12,486 nucleotides of DNA from UBA4416 sp043718985. GTDB taxonomy: Bacteria; Bacteroidota; Bacteroidia; B-17B0; Aurantibacillaceae. The notes below the pieces were generated by a model. It was not told the origin of the DNA. It did not search any database and saw nothing but the letters and a program-made list of their open reading frames with translations. The position numbers and the translations under genes are program-made. The stretch is taken from assembly GCA_043718985.1 (NCBI GenBank), contig JAYSUQ010000151.1:1-12486 (forward strand). The letters run 5' to 3'. Shown here in pieces: positions 6,530-12,486 of the stretch (the first letter of the stretch is position 1; every line of letters starts with the position of its first letter).

Positions 6530-7759
6530 ATGACTAAACTAACAAAATTGGCAGCAATGCTAATCATCTCTTCGCCAATGTTAACAAAGGCACAAGGATT
6601 TCAGGTTAACTTGCAAGGGCAAGTACAACAAGGTATGGGTGGCGCAGGTACTGCTTTAATGCAAGATGGTGCAGCTTTATTTTTTAACCCAGGTGGTGCT
6701 TCTTTTTTAAGCGGTAACACTGTAAATTTAGGTGTTAGTCCTACTATACCACACGGTGTTTTTGTTGATAAAAACACGTTTGAAAAAACAGAAACAACAT
6801 CAAAAATGGGAACGCCATTTGCAGCTTATGGCGCATTTGAATTAAAAGATAGTAGCAAATTAAAATTAGGTTTAGCAATTTACACGCCATTTGGTAGTAC
6901 GGTTGATTGGCCTGCTGAGTGGGAAGGACGTTTTGCATTAACTCATTTAGAATTGAAAGCAATATTTTTTCAACCAACGGTTAGTTATAAAATTAACGAC
7001 AAATGGGGTATTGGTGCAGGATTTGTTTATGCTAAAGGTAACGTAAACTTACAAAAAGATTTACCAATTGTAGACAATACAGGCGCTTATGGCAAAGCCG
7101 AATTAAGCGGCAAGGCAAGTGGCATTGGCGGTAACTTTGGATTATACTACAAGCCTTGCACAAAATTTGCTGTAGGTTTAACATTGCGTACACAAGTTGA
7201 TATGCAAGTTAAAAGTGGTGATGCTAAATTTACAGTACCAGCATCGTTAGCCGATAAATTTCCTAGCGGAAAATTTAAAGCAGAGTTACCTTTGCCTCAA
7301 GTAATTACTGTTGGTTTTGCTTATATGCCAACCGATAAATTATCTTTTGCTTTAGATATTAACCACGTTGGTTGGGAAGCATACAGCGCTTTAGCGTTTG
7401 ACTATGAAAACAACTCAGCATCATTAACTGATACATACTCAAAACGTAATTATAAAAACATTTTTGCTTTTAGATTTGGTACACAATATAAAGTTACCGA
7501 AGCATTAGCAGTTCGTTTAGGTGGTGCTTATGGTATGAGTCCTGTACAAAAAGGATACGTAACTCCAGAAACTCCAGATAACAACCGTTTTAACTACACA
7601 GCAGGATTAGGTTACAACATTAACAAAAAATTTGGTGTAGATGCTTCGTTTACATTTACAACTTTTAAACGCGAAGATAAAAATATTGAAACGGGTTTAG
7701 ATGGTACATACAAAACAGCAGTTGCAATACCAGGTTTATCATTACATTATAACTTTTAA
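6530..7759 (+). CDS. fadL: OmpP1/FadL/TodX-family outer-membrane fatty-acid transporter
   Basis: A 409-residue outer-membrane beta-barrel for uptake of long-chain fatty acids or other hydrophobic compounds. The first 21 residues form a Sec signal peptide (basic MTKLTK, hydrophobic AAMLIIS, then a probable cleavage after LTKA). The mature N-terminus GFQVNLQGQVQQGMGGAGTA matches the FadL N-terminal plug, followed by the family motif FFNPGG (51-56, NPA in E. coli). The rest alternates amphipathic strands with Gly/Asn/Lys-rich loops and ends in LSLHYNF, with the terminal Phe that serves as the barrel-assembly signal. Length is close to E. coli FadL. A good Bacteroidota promoter lies upstream, and an SGNH lipoprotein hydrolase starts 11 bp downstream, so the two form an operon. 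Substrate is inferred as fatty acid from the adjacent beta-oxidation genes; TodX-like transport of other hydrophobics is possible. Confidence 0.93.
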   Translation: MTKLTKLAAMLIISSPMLTKAQGFQVNLQGQVQQGMGGAGTALMQDGAALFFNPGGASFLSGNTVNLGVSPTIPHGVFVDKNTFEKTETTSKMGTPFAAYGAFELKDSSKLKLGLAIYTPFGSTVDWPAEWEGRFALTHLELKAIFFQPTVSYKINDKWGIGAGFVYAKGNVNLQKDLPIVDNTGAYGKAELSGKASGIGGNFGLYYKPCTKFAVGLTLRTQVDMQVKSGDAKFTVPASLADKFPSGKFKAELPLPQVITVGFAYMPTDKLSFALDINHVGWEAYSALAFDYENNSASLTDTYSKRNYKNIFAFRFGTQYKVTEALAVRLGGAYGMSPVQKGYVTPETPDNNRFNYTAGLGYNINKKFGVDASFTFTTFKREDKNIETGLDGTYKTAVAIPGLSLHYNF

Positions 7760-7770
7760 TTAAAACAAAC

Positions 7771-9117
7771 ATGCAAAATATATTATTTAAAACAGTATTA
7801 TTTACAGCAACAGCAAGTGCTTTGGTTGGCTGTAAACCAAAATTAGATGTGCCTACTCCATCGCAAGGCGATATTAATGTTAGTAAATACGTAGCCATTG
7901 GTAACTCAATTACAGCAGGTTATGCCGATGGTGCTTTGTATTACCAAGGGCAAACAGTATCGTATGCTAACTTATTAGCAGAGCAATTTAAACTAGTTGG
8001 CGGAGGTGAGTTTAAAACTCCTTTTTTTCCTGAAAGCTCAGTTGGTTGTGGTGGAGATGGCTTAGCGCCTTTAAAATTAGATTATAAAACAGATTGTAAA
8101 GGCGTTAATGCTTTAGCTCCTGTTAGATCTGCTCCCCTAGGCGACCAAGCATATTTATTTGGAAGCAGTGTTGCAGCTAACGGTCCATTTAACAATATGG
8201 GTGTACCAGGTGCAAAAGTAATTACCACAGTATATCCTGGATATGGTAATACAGCTAATGGAATAGGTAACTATAACCCATTTTTTACACGTTTACTAGC
8301 TCCTAGCGAATATGCTACAACATCTATTTTAGATAAAGCAAAATCGCAAGGACACACGTTTTTTAGTTGCTTTATAGGTAATAACGATATATTAGGTTTT
8401 GCTACATCGGGCGGTACTGGTGGTGGCGATGCCGTTACACCTATTGCTAACTTTAGTGGTGCTTATGACATTATTGTTAACGCAATGACTGCAAATGGCG
8501 AAAAAGGAATTTTAGCTACTATACCTGATATTACTAGCTTGCCTTATTTTACAACTGTACCTTCTCAAGGTTTAGTTTTAGATGCGCCAACAGCAGCTTA
8601 TTTATCAAGTGTGTATGCACCTGCAGGTATTTCATTTTCTGCTGGGCCAAATGGTTTTATAATTCAAGATGCTGCTGCACCTGCTGGTTTTAGAAAAATA
8701 TTACCTACCGAGTATTTAATTTTATCTACTCCAGGCGATTCTATCAAATGTAAAGGTTGGGGCACTGCAAAACCAATACCTGCTAAATATGTGTTAGATG
8801 CTGGCGAAATTTCTCAAATTAGAACTGCAGTTATAGGTTACAACGCAAAAATTAAAGCTGTAGCTGATGCTAAAAATTTAGCTTTTGTAGATGTAAATGC
8901 TTTTTTAGCAAAAGCTAAATCGGGCATTGCTTACAATGGCATAAATGTTAACGCTACTTTTGTTAGTGGTGGTGCATTTTCGTTAGATGGTGTGCATTTA
9001 TCGCCTCGCGGTAATGCTATGTTAGCAAACGAATTTATTAAAGCTATTAACGAAAAATACTCGTCAACAATACCAACTGTTGAAGTAACAAAATATGCTG
9101 GCGTAAAATTCCCTTAA
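7771..9117 (+). CDS. SGNH/GDSL-family hydrolase, lipoprotein (probable esterase/lipase)
   Basis: A 448-residue lipidated hydrolase, probably releasing acyl chains from esters in the outer membrane or periplasm. The signal peptide ends in the lipobox LVGC (Cys21 lipidated). The SGNH blocks are in order: block I VAIGNSITAG (41-50) with nucleophile Ser46 (GNS rather than GDS), block II Gly in NNMGVPGA (141-148), block III GNND (203-206) with Asn205, and block V SLDGVHLSPRG (404-414) with Asp406 and His409. All four catalytic positions are therefore present. An insert of about 200 residues separates blocks III and V, making the protein roughly twice the minimal SGNH size; a Gly-rich loop (SGGTGGGD, 213-220) follows block III. 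It starts 11 bp after the FadL stop and is closed by a strong terminator. The pairing suggests that ester hydrolysis feeds the FadL channel. Surface versus periplasmic exposure is not clear: the residues after Cys21 (KPKLD) are not a strong acidic export signal. Confidence 0.9.
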   Translation: MQNILFKTVLFTATASALVGCKPKLDVPTPSQGDINVSKYVAIGNSITAGYADGALYYQGQTVSYANLLAEQFKLVGGGEFKTPFFPESSVGCGGDGLAPLKLDYKTDCKGVNALAPVRSAPLGDQAYLFGSSVAANGPFNNMGVPGAKVITTVYPGYGNTANGIGNYNPFFTRLLAPSEYATTSILDKAKSQGHTFFSCFIGNNDILGFATSGGTGGGDAVTPIANFSGAYDIIVNAMTANGEKGILATIPDITSLPYFTTVPSQGLVLDAPTAAYLSSVYAPAGISFSAGPNGFIIQDAAAPAGFRKILPTEYLILSTPGDSIKCKGWGTAKPIPAKYVLDAGEISQIRTAVIGYNAKIKAVADAKNLAFVDVNAFLAKAKSGIAYNGINVNATFVSGGAFSLDGVHLSPRGNAMLANEFIKAINEKYSSTIPTVEVTKYAGVKFP

Positions 9118-9133
9118 TACTTTTTATAATTTT

Positions 9134-9171
9134 AAAAAGCCAATCTGATAAATTTCAGATTGGCTTTTTTT
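9134..9171 (+). terminator. Rho-independent terminator after the SGNH hydrolase
   Basis: A perfect 15-bp stem, AAAAAGCCAATCTGA (9134-9148) with its complement at 9155-9169, encloses a 6-nt loop and ends in a run of seven T. It begins 17 bp after the hydrolase stop and separates the fadL unit from the phosphohexomutase gene. Confidence 0.93.
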
Positions 9172-9192
9172 GTTCAATTAATTTAGTAAACA

Positions 9193-9223
9193 TTGCTCAA
9201 TTAGTAATTTTAAATTATATTTA
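9193..9223 (+). promoter_or_regulatory. Candidate promoter of the phosphohexomutase gene
   Basis: TTG (9193-9195) and TATATTTA (9216-9223) are spaced by 20 bp; the -7 box matches TAnnTTTG in all but the last base. It lies after the terminator that closes the fadL unit and 22 bp before the ATG. Confidence 0.45.
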
Positions 9224-9245
9224 ATCTTTATATTATAAAAAAATT

Positions 9246-10652
9246 ATGACAAAAATTAAATTTGGGACCGACGGCTGGAGAGCCATTATAGCTAAAGATT
9301 TTACAGTAGAAAACGTTGCACGTGTTACCGAAGCAACGGCAACTTGGTTAATTAAAAATTTTGAAAAACCAAGCGTAGTAGTTGGGCACGATTGCCGATT
9401 TGCTGGCGAATTATTTGCAGATACCGTTACCCGTGTTTTTATTGCCAATAACATTAAGGTTTATTTAGCTAAAGATTTTGTTAGCACACCAATGGTATCA
9501 TTAGGTACCGTTAAGTTAAACGCAAGTTTAGGAATTATATTAACAGCATCTCACAATCCGCCATCGTATAACGGTTTTAAATTAAAAGGTAGTTATGGTG
9601 GGCCACTTGGGCCCGATGAGGTTCAGGTAATTGAAGATATGATTGCCGATAACAGCACCGTTAATTTAGAAAAAATTGATTTAGCTGCGGCCGAAAAAAA
9701 TGGCTTACTTGTAATTACAGCTTTAGAAGATATGTACGTAAAACATGTTGAAGAAAACTTTGATTTGGCAGCCATAAAAAAATCGGGAATTAAATTTGCA
9801 TACGATAGCATGTACGGTGCAGGCCAAAGAGTAATGAGCCGCTTATTTCCTGAAATAGTGCACTTACATAACGAATATAATCCAAGTTTTTATGGCCAAG
9901 CCCCCGAGCCTATTCATAAAAATTTAACAGAGTTTTCGGATTTAATAAAAACTCGTGGCGACATTGAATGCGGTTTAGTTACCGATGGTGATGCCGATAG
10001 AATTGGTTTATACGATGGTAAAGGAAATTTTGTAGACTCGCACCACATTATATTATTACTTGTACATTATTTAGTAAAATATAAAGGGCAAAAAGCAAAA
10101 GTGTGCACAGCGTTTAGCACAACCGTTAAACTTAAAAACATGTGCGACCATTATGGTTTACCATTAGATGTAGTTAAAATTGGCTTTAAGTACATTTGTG
10201 GTATTATGATTACCGAAGATGTTTTAGTTGGTGGAGAAGAAAGTGGCGGCATAGCAATTAAAGGCCACATACCCGAGCGCGATGGCATTTGGATGGGATT
10301 AACCCTGTGGGAATTTATGGCAAAATCGGGTAAAAATTTAAATCAATTAATTGATGAAGTGTATGCCATAACAGGTACATTTTGGTTCGAGAGAAATGAT
10401 TTAACTATTGCCGAAGAATTAAAAGTTAAAATTATTGAAAACTGTAAAAACGGAGTTTACACTCAATTTGGTAAATATAAAGTTGAACGTACTGATAATT
10501 TAGATGGCTTTAAATTTTTTATTGACGATAATACTTGGACAATGATGCGTGCTAGTGGTACTGAGCCCGTATTACGTGTTTATGCCGAAGGCAAAGATAA
10601 AGCACACGCATTTGATATATTAGAAGAGGTTAAAAAAGTAATATTTGCTTAA
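9246..10652 (+). CDS. Phosphoglucomutase/phosphomannomutase (alpha-D-phosphohexomutase family)
   Basis: Cytoplasmic enzyme of 468 residues that interconverts hexose 1- and 6-phosphates through a phosphoserine, supplying sugar phosphates for nucleotide-sugar or storage-carbohydrate metabolism. All four family loops are present: the phosphoserine loop TASHNP (100-105, Ser102), the Mg2+ loop DGDADR (247-252), the sugar-binding loop GEESGG (330-335) and the phosphate-binding loop RASGTEPVLR (435-444). The N-terminus reads FGTDGWR, as in bacterial and archaeal PGM/PMM enzymes, rather than the FGTDGIRG typical of GlmM, so glucose or mannose phosphate is likelier than glucosamine phosphate; the exact substrate cannot be read here. 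The gene appears monocistronic, with a candidate promoter in the 9172-9245 gap and its own terminator. It is functionally unrelated to the fatty-acid genes. There is no Shine-Dalgarno, only an A-run before ATG. Confidence 0.94.
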   Translation: MTKIKFGTDGWRAIIAKDFTVENVARVTEATATWLIKNFEKPSVVVGHDCRFAGELFADTVTRVFIANNIKVYLAKDFVSTPMVSLGTVKLNASLGIILTASHNPPSYNGFKLKGSYGGPLGPDEVQVIEDMIADNSTVNLEKIDLAAAEKNGLLVITALEDMYVKHVEENFDLAAIKKSGIKFAYDSMYGAGQRVMSRLFPEIVHLHNEYNPSFYGQAPEPIHKNLTEFSDLIKTRGDIECGLVTDGDADRIGLYDGKGNFVDSHHIILLLVHYLVKYKGQKAKVCTAFSTTVKLKNMCDHYGLPLDVVKIGFKYICGIMITEDVLVGGEESGGIAIKGHIPERDGIWMGLTLWEFMAKSGKNLNQLIDEVYAITGTFWFERNDLTIAEELKVKIIENCKNGVYTQFGKYKVERTDNLDGFKFFIDDNTWTMMRASGTEPVLRVYAEGKDKAHAFDILEEVKKVIFA

Positions 10653-10676
10653 TAGTAGCTTCATTTTTTACGCATT

Positions 10677-10706
10677 AAAAAAGGCTTGTAAATACAAGTC
10701 TTTTTT
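10677..10706. terminator. Bidirectional terminator between converging genes
   Basis: A 13-bp stem with one G-U pair (A-run, GGCTTGT, loop AAAT, ACAAGTC, T-run) lies 25 bp after the phosphohexomutase stop. Since the minus-strand lipoprotein gene ends at 10750, and the hairpin has A- and T-runs on its two sides, it can serve both converging transcripts. Confidence 0.88.
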
Positions 10707-10749
10707 AATTTAACACCATTTGTTTAAGTTATACCAAGCTTGTTAGTGG

Positions 10750-11229
10750 CTAATTTTTGGTACTAGTAATACTACCACAACCTTTAAATGTTACGTTGTT
10801 GTATTTAATTAACACGGTTTTATCCATCGTTTGGCCGCTACCCTCGGCAATGCAAGGTTTGTTAGTTATGGCAATAGCTAATGCGGCATTGTTTTGTGAG
10901 CCTACATTACTTTTAGTATATGCAAAGGTTTGGTTTTTTGTAACGTCTTCAAAATTATCGGTAATTAATACACTGTCTTTTCCGTAATTTAACACTAACT
11001 TTAATTTAGTGTTATAAAACTCGGCATACCAGCCAGGCTCGCTACCATTGGCAGTAAACAGTAGTTTTGCGGTAACTTGTTCGGGTTTTATAGGTTCAAT
11101 GTGTTCTATTAATTGTTCGGTTTTTGATAAGCCAATTGATGTATCTTCGGTTTTACCTTCATCTGTTTTTGGTGTAGCACAAGTAAAACATAAGTTTAAT
11201 AGTGCTATTGCTGTAATTAGTTTTTTCAT
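10750..11229 (-). CDS. Small COG3650-like lipoprotein of unknown function
   Basis: A 159-residue exported protein. The N-terminus MKKLITAIALLNLCFTC is a short signal peptide; Cys17 (before ATPKTDEG) is the likely lipidation site, although CFTC is a poor lipobox and Cys14 is an alternative. A polar linker of about 35 residues follows. The globular part (53-155) carries the pattern of the COG3650 family: GSEPGWYAEFY (62-72) near its start and C-x(n)-SGQTM ... VTFKGCG near the end, with Cys126 and Cys151 likely forming a disulfide. No enzymatic function is known to me for this fold. The ATG overlaps the stop of the upstream glycosyltransferase gene by four bases (ATGA), implying translational coupling, and no promoter is needed between them. 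The assignment to COG3650 is from motif resemblance only. Confidence 0.8.
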   Translation of the reverse strand: MKKLITAIALLNLCFTCATPKTDEGKTEDTSIGLSKTEQLIEHIEPIKPEQVTAKLLFTANGSEPGWYAEFYNTKLKLVLNYGKDSVLITDNFEDVTKNQTFAYTKSNVGSQNNAALAIAITNKPCIAEGSGQTMDKTVLIKYNNVTFKGCGSITSTKN

Positions 11230-12486
11230 TTGTTGTTAATTTTAAATAATCTTGTTCCTCTGTATAATAAAACAGGATTGTTATTTATATTTAAGTTTAA
11301 TCTAATAAATTTTAAATATAAAGAATCTGTAACTAATATAAAATCTGATTTGTTTATATAATCGTTTAAGTTTAAATTAATTGTATCTCCAATAGTATAA
11401 CCAAATCGATTTAAATATAACAAACTGCCGTTCATTGTATAATCAGGTAAAACAAGAATTTTTGCATTTTGAGAAATTCCAAGCGAATCAATTTTCTCAC
11501 TTATGCTTTCTAAGCTAAATGCAATACTTGATACTTGTTCAAAAGGCTTACTATAGCGTCTAAATAAATTCAATTTAGCATAGTCAATACTTAATATCGA
11601 AATTAAAAGCAAGGCAATAGAAATTAAAATTTGTATTTTTTTATTTAATAAATTATTTAAAATTACTTGTAACGAATTGTAAAATAAAATAAAAAAACAT
11701 GGAATAAATTCCATAAAATAATAATCATGGTCTTTAAATTGTTTAAAAAATAAAACAAAATAACAAATTAATCCAATTAAAAAGATGATTGATAATTTTA
11801 ATAATTCTTTATTTATTTTTTTATAAAATACTGATGAAATTATAATTACGATAAAAAATAAATGTATTGTTGATTGAAAATAATATTTTGTAAGCCAGTA
11901 ATTAAAGATAAAATTAAAAACTTCTGTTTTCTCGTAATTAGATGCTTGCCAAAATGGTTTAATAGATGTTAAATAATAATTTGCATTGTTGATTTCATTG
12001 TAATTTATAACAAAAAAATTCCAAATAAATATAAAAAATAAAAATAAAAAGAATTGCCAATAAAAACTATAATGTCGATCTTTTTCTAAAAGCGACTTAA
12101 GTATCAATAAAACAAAGCACCCAATTGGATATATTGAAAATGTAACTTTTAATAAACAGGCAATTAAAAAATATAACAACGAAATTAAAATTAAAATGTT
12201 TTTTCTACTATCTAAAAAAATTAAAAAATAAATTAAACCACATAGTGTAAAACATAATGCAGGATAATTAGGTATATAGTTAATTGTATAATAAAGTACT
12301 ATTGAAGAAGAGAATAACAATAGAGTTATTGCAATTGAATTAACTAATGTGAATTTAGTTTTAACAAATGAAAATACTATAAAACTACAATGAAGAAAAA
12401 TTAATAAATAAATAACTTTTAATAAAACATACGGCGGAATTCCGATTTTTGAAATAACTGCAACTAAATATCGACTATCTGCCCAA
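11226..12486 (-). CDS. GT-C membrane glycosyltransferase (GT39/PMT/ArnT-like), N-terminus beyond window edge
   Basis: Integral membrane protein, 419 residues visible; the frame stays open to the right edge (first full codon Trp at 12485-12483), so the true start is outside. A TTG at 12320 could be taken as a start but is internal: the upstream codons are open and encode further membrane helix. About ten hydrophobic segments are visible, followed by a hydrophilic C-terminal domain of about 115 residues that should face the periplasm. KDHDYYFMEFIP (visible residues 251-262) resembles the HxYY...P segment of GT39-type transferases that use polyprenyl-phosphate sugars, and DYTMNGSLLYLNRFGYT near the C-terminus is like tails of that group in this phylum. 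The catalytic acidic residue in the first periplasmic loop would be upstream; WADSRY at the edge may be near it. Base composition is extreme: 32 G+C in 240 bases (13%) over 11641-11880, against 90 in 240 (38%) over 601-840. Confidence 0.8.
   Translation of the reverse strand, partial: WADSRYLVAVISKIGIPPYVLLKVIYLLIFLHCSFIVFSFVKTKFTLVNSIAITLLLFSSSIVLYYTINYIPNYPALCFTLCGLIYFLIFLDSRKNILILISLLYFLIACLLKVTFSIYPIGCFVLLILKSLLEKDRHYSFYWQFFLFLFFIFIWNFFVINYNEINNANYYLTSIKPFWQASNYEKTEVFNFIFNYWLTKYYFQSTIHLFFIVIIISSVFYKKINKELLKLSIIFLIGLICYFVLFFKQFKDHDYYFMEFIPCFFILFYNSLQVILNNLLNKKIQILISIALLLISILSIDYAKLNLFRRYSKPFEQVSSIAFSLESISEKIDSLGISQNAKILVLPDYTMNGSLLYLNRFGYTIGDTINLNLNDYINKSDFILVTDSLYLKFIRLNLNINNNPVLLYRGTRLFKINNK

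Noticed and set aside
6744..6977. Minus-strand open frame inside fadL
   Set aside because: Shadow of the porin frame with no recognisable protein features.
7665..7898. Minus-strand open frame across the fadL/SGNH hydrolase junction
   Set aside because: It is opposite the barrel C-terminus and the lipoprotein signal peptide, both of which are clearly coding on the plus strand.
9233..9454. Minus-strand open frame over the start of the phosphohexomutase gene
   Set aside because: It lies opposite the conserved FGTDGWR N-terminus and has no features of its own.
10757..11239. Two plus-strand open frames opposite the small lipoprotein gene
   Set aside because: The minus-strand protein has a signal peptide, family motif and coupled start; the plus-strand frames have none.
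12318..12320. TTG as the start of the glycosyltransferase
   Set aside because: The frame continues upstream without a stop to the window edge and encodes additional hydrophobic helix, so the TTG is internal Leu.

Overview
The window is AT-rich chromosomal DNA from a member of the Bacteroidota. The reasons are: start codons lack Shine-Dalgarno sequences and instead have A-rich upstream leaders; several promoters match the phylum's -7 box TAnnTTTG; and the gene set is typical (inverted-order FadN-type beta-oxidation enzyme, OmpP1/FadL porin followed by a lipidated SGNH hydrolase). I cannot assign a genus from the sequence alone.

Region 1 (1-5325, minus strand) is a fatty-acid degradation cluster. 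In transcription order it holds a long-chain acyl-CoA synthetase (5325-3541), a MarR-family regulator (3475-3023), a 3-hydroxyacyl-CoA dehydrogenase/enoyl-CoA hydratase fusion (2996-591) and the N-terminal 181 residues of a thiolase (543 to the window edge). The acyl-CoA dehydrogenase needed to complete the cycle is not in the window; it may lie beyond the left edge or elsewhere. Region 2 (5436-6428, plus) is a flavin-dependent NPD/nitronate monooxygenase-like gene, divergent from the acyl-CoA synthetase.

The most informative signal is regulatory. The 13-mer TATGCGTGCATAA, an imperfect or perfect dyad depending on the copy, occurs once just upstream of the MarR gene and once between the divergent synthetase and NPD genes. 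I infer that it is the operator of the MarR protein, which would then control itself with fadN-fadA, the synthetase and the NPD gene in response to an acyl-CoA or fatty-acid ligand.

Region 3 (6429-9171, plus) is a two-gene outer-membrane unit: a FadL-type fatty-acid porin and, 11 bp later, an SGNH/GDSL-type lipoprotein hydrolase. It has its own promoter and a strong terminator. Together with region 1 it makes a plausible route: esterase releases fatty acid, FadL imports it, the synthetase activates it, FadN/FadA oxidise it. The unit shows no copy of the MarR operator.

Region 4 (9172-10706, plus) is a single phosphoglucomutase/phosphomannomutase-family gene with its own promoter and terminator. 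Region 5 (10750-12486, minus) is a very AT-rich GT-C (GT39/PMT-like) membrane glycosyltransferase, cut by the right window edge, whose stop overlaps the start of a small COG3650-like lipoprotein gene (ATGA overlap). There are no intergenic stretches above 300 bp; I saw no tRNA, rRNA, CRISPR or insertion sequence.
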